Shown here one piece after another: positions 8,971 to 17,063 of a stretch of DNA of 64,000 nucleotides; position 1 is the stretch's first letter, and every line of letters starts with the position of its first letter. Origin of the DNA: an uncultured delta proteobacterium. GTDB taxonomy: Bacteria; Bdellovibrionota_C; UBA2361; OMII01. Location: positions 1 to 64,000 of the forward strand of contig CAIVDM010000109.1 of the NCBI GenBank assembly GCA_903904735.1, in the 5' to 3' direction. The notes under the pieces were generated by a model, which was not told the DNA's origin, did no database searches, and saw only the letters and a program-made list of their open reading frames with translations. Both the position numbers and the translations under genes were made by a program.

Positions 8971-9456
8971 ATGGGAAAGATTAAGAAGTTCGCCGAGCTC
9001 AATATCCGAAAAATCACGGGTGGCAAGGATCCGGTCCGAGTGGTCGAGGATCTGCTCAGTCGACGCGGATTAGATGCGGCGCAGTGTCAACGCGAGAAGA
9101 CCTCCGAGCAGATCCGATGGATGTTGCAGCTCCGAGAGCACGAGGAGCTTGAGGTTTTGATAGAGGGATTGCGAAAGCCTTCTGAGACCACCATCTACAT
9201 GGGCGTTAATATCGTCACCGTTCCGATACGTGGCGCGTACGATCTACTCACGGCGGCACTTGAGATAGCTGACGGTCTCGTTGGTATCAAGGTAAGTCTC
9301 GTCGGGCATTACCTAGTTCTCTCGGCGAGTTTGAGCGCGGTGGGGATCTCTGTGGAAGATCTTGAATACCACCTCCGTTTAATTGAAGCGCAGCAGATCT
9401 GGTTTCGGGACGCGCTAGCCGCGGAGCTTCAGTGGGATCAATTTCCCCTAGAATAA
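8971..9456 (+). CDS. YbjN / type III secretion chaperone-like protein
   Basis: A 161-residue soluble protein. From about residue 65 on, the segment with SETTIYMGVNIVTVPI, a strand rich in VKVSLVGHYLVLSASL and the closing helix LEYHLRLIEAQQIWFRDALA resembles the YbjN and type III secretion chaperone fold (alpha-beta-alpha sandwich with a final helix). That is a fold-level resemblance only; no partner can be named. It follows rlmH in the same direction. Because a FlgM-like gene lies just upstream, a role as a chaperone in flagellar or related export is possible but unproven. Confidence 0.5.
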   Translation: MGKIKKFAELNIRKITGGKDPVRVVEDLLSRRGLDAAQCQREKTSEQIRWMLQLREHEELEVLIEGLRKPSETTIYMGVNIVTVPIRGAYDLLTAALEIADGLVGIKVSLVGHYLVLSASLSAVGISVEDLEYHLRLIEAQQIWFRDALAAELQWDQFPLE

Positions 9457-9662
9457 GGCCAGATCACGCTCGGATTTCAGCTCTGAATCCTGCGAGCTTT
9501 TAGTTTTGACTAACGAAGGGTCTTCCCTTACTGTGAGAGAGTACATCGTTAAAGGTGCTTTGATGTTTAGTTTTCAAGCGACACATATCGGAGACGTGAG
9601 AGACGGGCAAATGCGGCTCGTAGATCGCGGAATCTTCTCCCCGCGGGGCTGACCTCAAACGA

Positions 9663-9691
9663 GCCAGCCCATCGGAGGCTGGCGATTTTTC
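9663..9691 (+). terminator. Probable intrinsic terminator
   Basis: GCCAGCC pairs with GGCTGGC around a 7-base loop and is followed by GATTTTT. It would end rightward transcription from the flgM-rlmH group before the ABC gene. Confidence 0.55.
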
Positions 9692-9783
9692 CAAGACAAT
9701 AGAGTGATCGGTGAACGACGAGAGCTTTACAGGCTCGCGTGGGTGACCACTCCTATTTCCTGTATCTCCCAGCAATCGAGAAG

Positions 9784-9806
9784 CCGAGTGACTTGTGGTC
9801 ACTCGG
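9784..9806. promoter_or_regulatory. Perfect 9-bp palindromic stem upstream of ABC exporter
   Basis: CCGAGTGAC and GTCACTCGG are exact reverse complements separated by TTGTG. No T-run follows, so a protein-binding operator or an mRNA structure is more likely than a terminator. Function unproven. Confidence 0.4.
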
Positions 9807-9884
9807 ATATCAAATTGACGCCGCGACCTGACATTTTTGTCGGGGCGGCAGCGTGTTCCTTGAGTTCAATAGGAGGGTGTTTTC

Positions 9885-11711
9885 ATGCTGAGGTTTAAAA
9901 TGTTTAAGAGGCAAAAGGCTAATCCCATCTGCTACCTTGTGAAGCGGATGTGGAGCTTCGGTGAGGGTAGAAGAGGAGCCATCGCCACCTCCATGGTGAT
10001 GTCGGCGTTAGGAATGGCGGCATGGCTCACCATTCCTCTTGTGATGGCCCGATTCGTCGACGCAGCTCAGGCCGCGGCCGAGTCTCGAGAGCTTGGTACG
10101 TGCGCGGCGCTGCTCGCCACTACGATCGGTCTTGGGGTCTTAGGGTGGATGTTTCACGGTCCGTGCAGAGTCATTGAGATTCTGAACGGGTTCGCCGTGA
10201 GACGGAACATTCAGACGGGACTTCTGGCGAAGACCACACGTCTTCCGATGAGGTGGCATACGACGCATCACAGCGGCGAGACGATCGATCAGGTTTCTCG
10301 AGCTGCGTCGGCGCTCGCGGATTTCACGGAGACAGCTTCGCTCGTTCTCCAGATATTCGCGCGACTCGTGGGCGCGGTTGTGATGATGTCAATCTTCATG
10401 CCAACCGCGGGTCTCGTTGTTCTGGCGAACGCGGTGCTAGTCGTGATCGTCGTCACGGTCTTCGATGGCTACTTAGTTCCTCTCTATGAGGAGGCAAACA
10501 AGGTGCTCAACGGAGTCGCGTCGAGGATTCAAGACTATCTGACGAACATTCGGACGGTCATCAGCCTTCGGCTCGAGGATCGTGTGGTGGCGGAAGTGGA
10601 CGCGCAGCTCATGAAGCTGCGACCGGTGACGCGACGCGCGGCGGTCCTGCAGGAAGCGAAGTGGTTCTCCGCTAACATTCTGGTCGACGTGACCAGGGCG
10701 TTGACGCTGTTCGGGTTCGTATTCGGAAAAGTGTACGCCGAGGAGAAGGTTGAGTTCGGGACGCTATTCGCGCTGAATGAGTATCTTCTCACGATCGGCA
10801 CCGCGTTCTTCGAGCTGACCTGGCGTTGGGGTGACTTGGTCATCAAGACTACTCGTCTACAGGCGGTTGAGCATCTCGAGAGAGATTATGAGACCCTTGT
10901 GGCGCGTAACGTGACCGCGGCGCTTCCAGAAAACTGGAAGGAGTTGCGGCTTCAGAACATAACCTTCCGCCATGATGGTGAGGAGGGGTGTGAGGAAGCG
11001 GTAAGTGGCGTGTTCGGCGTGAATCTCTCGCTGCGGCGTGGCAAGAGCTACGCGGTGGTGGGAAGCAGTGGTAGCGGAAAATCTACCTTGCTCTCGCTCT
11101 TGCGGGGATTGCACACGAGCTCAGTCGACTCCGTGCGGTGCGACGGAGTCCTTGTTCCGCACGGGCTTCTCGCGGTCGCTAGGGAGACGACGCTTGTGCC
11201 ACAAGATCCTGAGGTCTTCGCGGACTCGGTTCTGAAGAATGTCACGATGGGCATTGACGCGCCGAGAGAGAAAGTTCTCGCCGCTCTTGAGATGGCGGGC
11301 TTCACTGACGTGTTAGCTCGACTACCGAGGGGGCTCGACACCAACATCGCCGAAAAGGGCGTTTCGTTGAGTGGGGGCGAGAAGCAGCGTCTAGCGTTGG
11401 CGCGAGGCGTGTTCTTCGCATTCGACGGTGAATCGAAGATCGTCCTCCTCGACGAGTCCACCAGCGGTGTGGATGTAGTCAGGGAAAAGAGGATCTACGA
11501 GAAGCTGTTAGCGCACTTCTCTCACGAGGTCGTGGTGGCGACGACGCACAAGTTCAACTTGCTGCCGCTTTTCGACGAGATAATCGTCATGGAGGGCGGG
11601 CGAGTGGTCGAACGAGGCACGTTGTCAGAATTGCTCAAGCGGGGCGGCAGATTCGCCACTATGTGGGGCGAGTACGCCGGTTCTCAGGCGACTGCTATGG
11701 TTGCGATGTAA
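9885..11711 (+). CDS. ABC exporter, fused permease and ATPase
   Basis: A 608-residue half-transporter of the type I exporter family. An N-terminal six-helix membrane domain (about 30-330) is followed by an ATPase domain with Walker A GSSGSGKSTLL near residue 390, Q-loop LVPQDPEVF, signature LSGGEKQRLALARG, Walker B KIVLLDEST and switch His in ATTHKF. It would act as a homodimer in the inner membrane, exporting a lipid, peptide or drug-like substrate that cannot be named. The ATG at 9885 has the ribosome site AGGAGGG. It stands alone between two terminator structures, so it is probably monocistronic. Confidence 0.93.
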   Translation: MLRFKMFKRQKANPICYLVKRMWSFGEGRRGAIATSMVMSALGMAAWLTIPLVMARFVDAAQAAAESRELGTCAALLATTIGLGVLGWMFHGPCRVIEILNGFAVRRNIQTGLLAKTTRLPMRWHTTHHSGETIDQVSRAASALADFTETASLVLQIFARLVGAVVMMSIFMPTAGLVVLANAVLVVIVVTVFDGYLVPLYEEANKVLNGVASRIQDYLTNIRTVISLRLEDRVVAEVDAQLMKLRPVTRRAAVLQEAKWFSANILVDVTRALTLFGFVFGKVYAEEKVEFGTLFALNEYLLTIGTAFFELTWRWGDLVIKTTRLQAVEHLERDYETLVARNVTAALPENWKELRLQNITFRHDGEEGCEEAVSGVFGVNLSLRRGKSYAVVGSSGSGKSTLLSLLRGLHTSSVDSVRCDGVLVPHGLLAVARETTLVPQDPEVFADSVLKNVTMGIDAPREKVLAALEMAGFTDVLARLPRGLDTNIAEKGVSLSGGEKQRLALARGVFFAFDGESKIVLLDESTSGVDVVREKRIYEKLLAHFSHEVVVATTHKFNLLPLFDEIIVMEGGRVVERGTLSELLKRGGRFATMWGEYAGSQATAMVAM

Positions 11712-11720
11712 CACAACTAT

Positions 11721-11754
11721 GGGAGGGTCTTTATAAAAGACCCTCCCTTTTTTT
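11721..11754 (+). terminator. Strong intrinsic terminator of the ABC exporter gene
   Basis: GGGAGGGTCTTT pairs perfectly with AAAGACCCTCCC over 12 bp with a 3-base loop and is followed by seven T. It begins 10 bases after the stop codon. Confidence 0.95.
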
Positions 11755-11818
11755 CACAGAAGTCCATTTCCTGGCGTCTGCTGTGGGGGTTGGGCTAGGT
11801 CGGCGATGCTTATTTTTA

Positions 11819-11891
11819 GCGGAGCTAGAAGCTCCGCGGTCCTAAGTGAAAACTCGGCGGCTGTTATGGACCGCAGGGCTTCTAGCCCTGC
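11819..11891. repeat. REP-like inverted pair, copy B
   Basis: GCGGAGCTAGAAGCTCCGC at 11819-11837 is identical to one arm of copy A at 1117-1135 and is followed by GGTCC. Facing it, GGACC precedes GCAGGGCTTCTAGCCCTGC at 11873-11891, where both stem sides have changed together. The paired change suggests the hairpin, not the sequence alone, is maintained. It lies between the convergent ABC and lipoprotein genes. Confidence 0.65.
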
Positions 11892-11914
11892 TTTAAGGTC
11901 AGGGGGCGTGTGAG

Positions 11915-12340
11915 CTACCTGCCCGACGAAGGCCGTTTACTCTCTTCCATCACATCACTGAAGTCAGAGACCGCGTCTCCTCGAAACGCCGCGATGGACA
12001 CGAAGATCGAGCGATCGTTAATCGTATCTTTAATTGTATAGCGGTAGACTGGTCCAAATTGCGGGTCAGTTTCTTCTCGTAGCTCCGAGCTCGCCACGAT
12101 TACCTCTTTGAGAAGGCGGGTCTTGTCCTCTCCGTATCGGATAACGAAACCATCGGTAGGCTCGCTGGGGACCTCCCACGTGACCTCGACCCCGATAGTT
12201 TTTTTCTTAACGAGTCCTTCTAAGCCCTCGCGCTCAGATCTGCGCGCGGGTCCTCGTCGTGTGTCGTCTCCACCAAAGAGGGAGCATCCGGCGGAGAAAA
12301 TAAGACATATAGTGAGAACGAGAGAGGACGCACGCTTCAT
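11915..12340 (-). CDS. Small lipoprotein with fibronectin III-like domain
   Basis: A 141-residue lipoprotein. The N-terminus is a lipoprotein signal ending in lipobox FSAGC (Cys19). After a charged linker, residues about 45-130 contain VEVTWEVPSEPTDGFVIRYG and YRYTIKDTINDRSIFVSIAAF, the strand pattern of a fibronectin type III domain (conserved Trp and Tyr positions). It is the last gene of a leftward group with a type IV pilin and a PilC-like protein, so a role at the pilus or secretion site is possible. No enzymatic motif is seen. Confidence 0.75.
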   Translation of the reverse strand: MKRASSLVLTICLIFSAGCSLFGGDDTRRGPARRSEREGLEGLVKKKTIGVEVTWEVPSEPTDGFVIRYGEDKTRLLKEVIVASSELREETDPQFGPVYRYTIKDTINDRSIFVSIAAFRGDAVSDFSDVMEESKRPSSGR

Positions 12341-12488
12341 ACAAGTAAACCTTTAAAGCAAAGTCGTCTTATTGTAGTGCGATATTCGACGGCGCTTCAA
12401 CCCGCCATCGAGTGGAGATCGGTGAGTCCGATTCCACAGTAATTCGTGACGAACCTGGCGCGACCCCCTCTCTGCGAAGACGCGCTGC

Positions 12489-12899
12489 TTAGTTTGTGAT
12501 CTTGCTACAGCCCAGCATCCCACCTTGGGTGCTGTCCCACCGACAGGCGATATTGCTGTTGACGTGGCGAGCGATGCCAGTGAAGCCGTTGCCAGAGGGG
12601 TGCGGCGCTATTTCGAGTGAAACCCCCTTTGAGAGGGGTGAGACGGCGGGTAGGTTCGGAATGTCGCACCTCGAACCGGCGTCAGCGGGCTTGCAATTGG
12701 AGATGGGCTCGTAGCGGGCGTTTTGAGCGAAAAATGACTCCTGAGCGGCGGCTACATTACGGAGATCAGCGGCTGCCGTGGTGGCGTATCCACGCTGACG
12801 GTACATCGAGTACTGTGGTATGGCGATCAGCCCTAAAATCGCGCAGATCGCTGATATTACAAGAAATTCAATGATTGAGAAGCCATCTCTAGTTTGCAT
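12489..12899 (-). CDS. Type IV pilin-like prepilin
   Basis: About 136 residues. The start at 12899 gives a short basic leader MQTRDG followed by FSIIEFLVISAICAILGLIAIPQY. This is a class III prepilin cleavage site (G/F) with Glu at position 5 of the mature protein and the hydrophobic assembly helix. The C-terminal part has four Cys, probably disulphide-bonded as in major and minor pilins. The prepilin peptidase would cleave and methylate it in the inner membrane before assembly. A GGAAGGA lies very close to this ATG. The longer in-frame start at 12944 would place 15 extra residues before the leader. It lies beside a PilC/GspF gene. Confidence 0.88.
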   Translation of the reverse strand: MQTRDGFSIIEFLVISAICAILGLIAIPQYSMYRQRGYATTAAADLRNVAAAQESFFAQNARYEPISNCKPADAGSRCDIPNLPAVSPLSKGVSLEIAPHPSGNGFTGIARHVNSNIACRWDSTQGGMLGCSKITN

Positions 12900-13027
12900 G
12901 TTCCTTCCCCGAGCCACCTGCCAAAACCTCCACACCCTGCTCATTAGATGACTGTTTGGAGCGGGTGTGTTCGAAAATCTGAGTTCAGATCCATGCTACG
13001 GTAGTATGTGTGAATACCACCATCTTT

Positions 13028-14095
13028 TTACTGGCTTGCGAGCCCCCCAATTTGAAATATCGGCAGATACATGGCGAGCACGAGTGTGCCGACAATCACT
13101 CCGATCGATAGAATTAGGGCCGGCTCGAGCATCTGTTGAAAACGAGTCACTCGATCCGATAAATCGCGTTCTAGTTGCTCAGCGCACCGAAGAAGCATGA
13201 GCTCGAGACGCCCCGATTGCTCCCCGACAGCGATGTAATGAATCAAGTCAGGCCATAAGGTCGAGGAATCTTTCAGAGCCTCCGACAAAGAAGAGCCGTT
13301 GGCGATCCTGTTTCGAACACGCTGGATATCCTGAGCGACTGGGGCGCTGCCTACAACCAAGGAGGTGGTAGCCAGAGCGTCGATAATTGGTATGCCTGAT
13401 TGAATCAACGCTCCTAGAGTGGCGCTGAAGCGAGCCGACGATCTGAGAGTAAGAATAGATCCTAGTAATGGCATTCGCGGCACAATCCGCGACGCGGCTC
13501 TCAACAGTCCTCTGTTCCGCTTGAGGATCTTCACGACGATCATCACAGCGGATACGCCGAGCAAGATCAGAGGCAATCCGAAAAGAGATAGCATGTGAGA
13601 TAGAGATACGACCGTCCGCGTCAGCCAAGGGAGCTTTGCGCCAGTGTCAGCGAAGAGGTCTTCAAATGTTGGGACCACCCAGAGGAGAAGCAGCGTGGTG
13701 ATAAAGGCTAGCGCGAAAAGAACGACGATCGGATAAATCGCGGCGGCGACGACGTTTCGTCGTAGAGCTATCCGAGCTGATAAATCTCGCTCGAGTCTGT
13801 GAAGACTCTCGTCTAGGATCCCCGCGATTTCCCCCGCCTCCACAAGCGCGCAGTAGACAGGACCGAAGATGTGTGGGGACTCGCGAATCGACGACGAGAT
13901 CGTGACGCCCCCCGCGATACGGTCTCGCGCCTTCATGAGCGCGTCTGACAGAGTTCGGTCGCCACAGCGATCGGCGCTAATCTTAAGAGCCGTGATAATC
14001 GGGATGCCGGCGCCTAGCATCGCTCCGAGGTGTCGAGTGAGGGCTAGTAGTTTCTCGTCGGATACGCGACGACGGCGCCAATTTCGTATAGGCAT
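13028..14095 (-). CDS. PilC/GspF-type inner-membrane platform protein
   Basis: A 355-residue member of the type II secretion F family, the membrane platform of type IV pilus and type II secretion machines. Two homologous halves are visible, each with the family pattern: VEAGEIAGILDESLHRLERDL in the first and VGEQSGRLELMLLRCAEQLERDL in the second. Membrane segments follow at about 110-140, 160-195 and 325-350. The protein lacks the roughly 50-60 residue cytoplasmic region that precedes the first F domain in most PilC proteins. The neighbouring pilin gene favours a pilus role. PilB, PilT, PilM-Q are not in the window. Confidence 0.9.
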   Translation of the reverse strand: MPIRNWRRRRVSDEKLLALTRHLGAMLGAGIPIITALKISADRCGDRTLSDALMKARDRIAGGVTISSSIRESPHIFGPVYCALVEAGEIAGILDESLHRLERDLSARIALRRNVVAAAIYPIVVLFALAFITTLLLLWVVPTFEDLFADTGAKLPWLTRTVVSLSHMLSLFGLPLILLGVSAVMIVVKILKRNRGLLRAASRIVPRMPLLGSILTLRSSARFSATLGALIQSGIPIIDALATTSLVVGSAPVAQDIQRVRNRIANGSSLSEALKDSSTLWPDLIHYIAVGEQSGRLELMLLRCAEQLERDLSDRVTRFQQMLEPALILSIGVIVGTLVLAMYLPIFQIGGLASQ

Positions 14096-14172
14096 GCGGG
14101 ATCCAATGGAATACCTTTCATCACCCTGCGCGGGTTAATGATAATTCGAATAGACCAGGGAAAAGTTGCCTA

Positions 14173-15582
14173 CTATCCAGGAGAGTAGTGGAAAGCGAGG
14201 GTTACATGATTGAAGCGAGAAGGGGAGGGCTGCGGTGACACTTCCTTGAGTTCCCAAGGGATTCGCCGAACTTCCCTTCGTAGTGTATGCATCGCTGGCA
14301 AACGCTCACTTGCTGGGCAATGGAGAAGCGTAAGAGTCACTGTGTGCTCACAACTATTGTCATGCCAGTCAGAACCTTTGACGATAGCTGAAAGTAGGTT
14401 GATCGAGGCGCGCAGAGACCGTTCTATCTGATCGCTCGTGGCCTCATGAAGGTCTATCTCAATCGCGTTAATATAGTTAGCTAATGGAGTGTGACCAACC
14501 TCGGCCAACTCTTGAGATAATGAGGAGCGCTCAGAGAAGTCCATCGCGTGAGAGTGAATGGTAACACCATCAAGCGGTAAGTTCGCGATATACCTACTCC
14601 AGTGATCGAGAGCCTGGGTAACTGAGATAGTTACCTGAGAGGGGACGCTCTCCGCGAATATGATATGCTCGGGCAGTATCTCTGGGTGAGGCCAAATCTC
14701 ACGAGCTACTTTTGCCTCCTGCCCGGGAGAGAATTTCCAAAGAGAGTCTGACCAGGCGCGCAACTTTTTATCTTGTAGTATCGCTGAAGCCGCAACTACC
14801 TCGGCTACCGTGAGATCGTCCTTTTTTAGCGTCAACGCCGCGAGGAAAACGGCCGATTTTCCGCCGTCTCGTAATGTTTGTACGGTATCGAGCCAGTGCG
14901 CGAGCCGTAACTCAGAATTCTCAAGTGAGCCATGCATGAGGGGATGACCCTCAAGAAAGCCGCACACGATTCTATCGAACCCGGTTGGCCGCGACCAATC
15001 CTCTCGATTGACGACTGATTGCCATGTACGCTCAAGAATGATCTCTCTCGCGTCGGCTTGCGCTCGTCCCCATGTCTCACAGGCCGCCACAAGTTGGTGG
15101 GGAACTTCACTCGGGATAGTCACGTATATCTCCTCGAGCTCCGCCGCCAGGGCCTTTCCAAAAATGCTGGGGTGCCCGACGACTCCTAGTTCGAGCCCCG
15201 CTACTTTTCGCTCTCTTGCGCTTTGGTATCGCTCGATACGACCCAGCATGGCGGAAACCATAGTATGATTGGAGAGCATCGTGACGAAGCTTTCCCGCAG
15301 ATGATCGGGGGAAGCCTTAAGTTCGCTCGCTAGTGAGTCGCGAATGAGCGCTTCTACTGATATGGCCTGGGAGCAGGCGCTAATAAACAGCGGATCGCTG
15401 GTAGGCACGACGACACCAACTTCCAGGATTCCAAGCATCGCTGTTCTGTTGAATGTCGCGCTAGCTTCGAAGTGATTAACGTTCGTCAGAGATGGAAGTG
15501 TCGATAGCTTCTCTGGCGTGAGTTCCAATGGAGCGTTGTTGTGATGTAATGCTCGAGCGATGAGCGATGGATGGTTTGACAT
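14173..15582 (-). CDS. Hypothetical protein, 469 residues
   Basis: I do not recognise a family. The protein is soluble, without signal peptide or membrane segment. It is acidic overall and mostly helical in appearance, with several Trp and His residues scattered along it (for example VTLTLLHCPASERLP near 420). The predicted start at 15582 has no strong ribosome site. It lies 77 bases upstream of the PilC-like gene on the same strand and diverges from the sigma factor gene, so it may belong to the pilus group or be a separate unit. No catalytic motif is evident. Confidence 0.7.
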   Translation of the reverse strand: MSNHPSLIARALHHNNAPLELTPEKLSTLPSLTNVNHFEASATFNRTAMLGILEVGVVVPTSDPLFISACSQAISVEALIRDSLASELKASPDHLRESFVTMLSNHTMVSAMLGRIERYQSARERKVAGLELGVVGHPSIFGKALAAELEEIYVTIPSEVPHQLVAACETWGRAQADAREIILERTWQSVVNREDWSRPTGFDRIVCGFLEGHPLMHGSLENSELRLAHWLDTVQTLRDGGKSAVFLAALTLKKDDLTVAEVVAASAILQDKKLRAWSDSLWKFSPGQEAKVAREIWPHPEILPEHIIFAESVPSQVTISVTQALDHWSRYIANLPLDGVTIHSHAMDFSERSSLSQELAEVGHTPLANYINAIEIDLHEATSDQIERSLRASINLLSAIVKGSDWHDNSCEHTVTLTLLHCPASERLPAMHTLRREVRRIPWELKEVSPQPSPSRFNHVTLAFHYSPG

Positions 15583-15970
15583 GGTGCTTTAAGTTACTGT
15601 CATCTAACCGCGATTCGATGGAATGGCGAAAGACTTCGCGCCTGAGAGGAAGCTCGTTGAACAGCCGCGAAAACGCGGGAAACGACACAGTTCTTGCACC
15701 CTAGACGGTGAAAGATCATATGAACTATCACGATGTTCGGCAAGATGGGGGGCCGCACACTGATAGTAATGACTGGCCGATATCGATTCGAGCGAAAGTC
15801 GCGCGTTTCTCTCAGATTGTTACATCTGTAACGTGTTGAGGTGACGTATGCTGGCGCCCTGTAGTAGGATCCTCAAGGCGCCCCCAGAGATTGTGGAAGA
15901 GCGTGGCATATCAACAAACCAGACGTTTTAGTCGCGGCGTTCGACGAACGAAATTCAAGGAATACTAGCG
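15583..15970. other. Divergent intergenic region upstream of the sigma factor
   Basis: About 390 bases between the leftward hypothetical gene and the rightward sigma factor gene. No gene is seen. It contains a short perfect palindrome at 15819-15832 and must carry the promoters of both genes; no confident -35/-10 pair was found. Confidence 0.5.
15819..15832. promoter_or_regulatory. Palindromic operator-like site before the sigma factor gene
   Basis: GTTACA and TGTAAC form an exact dyad with a 2-base spacer, about 140 bases upstream of the GTG start. Such short dyads are typical of helix-turn-helix dimer sites. No regulator can be assigned. Confidence 0.35.
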
Positions 15971-17062
15971 GTGTCTAAACCGGGCCGTAAAAGGAAAGGT
16001 GAAAAACGATCCGACTCTCCGCGTGAGTCGACGGAGCCTGAAGTTGTTCTTGAAGGCGAGGTACTACCCGCGGAAACGGAAAGTGAGCACCAACCAGGGG
16101 CAGATGATCCTGTGGAGTCGGAGCTGGTAGAGATCGCCGCGGACGAACTACACGCGGACGCATATGAAGCGGATGAGGTCTCTGACTCCACCGTGAAGAG
16201 CGCGGCGCCGGTTCGTTATAGCCCACTCGACGCCTACTTTTCAGAGATTCGACGATTCGGCCCCTTGAGTAAAGAGGACGAGCACACCGCGGCCGTGGAG
16301 TATGCCAAGACGAAAAGCGCGGACGCCGCGTATACGCTCGTCTCGGGATCACTGTGGCTAGTTGTTAAGATAGCGCGCGACTACGAGCGAGTGGCGAAAA
16401 ATATCTTGGATCTCATTCAGGAAGGTAACATTGGGCTGATGGAGGCGGTGCGCAACTTTGATCCGTATCGCGGTGTTCGCTTCCCATCGTACGCGGTGTG
16501 GTGGATACGCGCGTACATCATCCGATACATCATATCCAACTGGCGCATGGTCAAGATAGGCACCACACAAGCGCAGCGAAAATTGTTTTTCAACCTGAAA
16601 AAGGAAAGCGAGCGACTGGAACGCGAGGGAATTTACCCATCCACAAAGCTACTGGCCGACCGTTTGAATGTTAAGGAAGGCGAAGTCATTGAAATGTCCC
16701 AGCGGCTTGGGGGCTCGGACATGAGTGTCGACGCGCCCTTGAAAGACGACAACGACGCGAATCTTCTTTCCGTAATTCCCAGTGGTGAGGAAAGCGCGGA
16801 AGATCGTGTGGCGAAGAGGCAGCTTCATGACGCGTTGGTCTCGAGTCTCTCTGAATTCGAGAGTACGCTGAGCGAGAAAGAGTGCCGCATATTTCACGGG
16901 CGTGTCCTCGATGAGGACAAAAAAACGCTACAGGAGCTCTCGGATGAGTTGTCTATCAGTAAAGAACGGGTGCGTCAGATAGAGAACAAGCTGCGCGAAA
17001 AGGCGCGAGCGTTCGTGGCGAAGAAGTTAGGTTCGGAAATCGGTGATTGGGTGGATAGATAA
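15971..17062 (+). CDS. rpoH: RpoH-like alternative sigma factor (sigma-70 family group 3)
   Basis: A 363-residue sigma factor. The first 85 residues are acidic and low complexity, an unusual extension. From about residue 88 the core begins with DAYFSEIRRFGPLSKEDE, then region 2 with DLIQEGNIGLMEAVRNFDP (2.2) and FPSYAVWWIRAYIIRYI (2.3-2.4). Next come region 3 and region 4 with a helix-turn-helix in LQELSDELSISKERVRQIE. The segment WRMVKIGTTQAQRKLFFNL is characteristic of RpoH-type factors, especially deltaproteobacterial ones. It would direct heat-shock or envelope-stress genes. The GTG start follows AAGGA at 15956. The next gene begins one base after its stop. Confidence 0.9.
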   Translation: MSKPGRKRKGEKRSDSPRESTEPEVVLEGEVLPAETESEHQPGADDPVESELVEIAADELHADAYEADEVSDSTVKSAAPVRYSPLDAYFSEIRRFGPLSKEDEHTAAVEYAKTKSADAAYTLVSGSLWLVVKIARDYERVAKNILDLIQEGNIGLMEAVRNFDPYRGVRFPSYAVWWIRAYIIRYIISNWRMVKIGTTQAQRKLFFNLKKESERLEREGIYPSTKLLADRLNVKEGEVIEMSQRLGGSDMSVDAPLKDDNDANLLSVIPSGEESAEDRVAKRQLHDALVSSLSEFESTLSEKECRIFHGRVLDEDKKTLQELSDELSISKERVRQIENKLREKARAFVAKKLGSEIGDWVDR

Positions 17063-17063
17063 A

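Larger units (their letters stand above)
9457..9884 (+). other. Intergenic leader of the ABC exporter gene
   Basis: This 428-base stretch has no convincing gene. It holds a terminator-like hairpin at 9663-9691 and a perfect 9-bp stem at 9784-9806 (CCGAGTGAC/GTCACTCGG, loop TTGTG) about 80 bases before the ABC gene, which could be an operator or attenuator. The ribosome site AGGAGGG lies just before the ATG at 9885. Confidence 0.5.
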
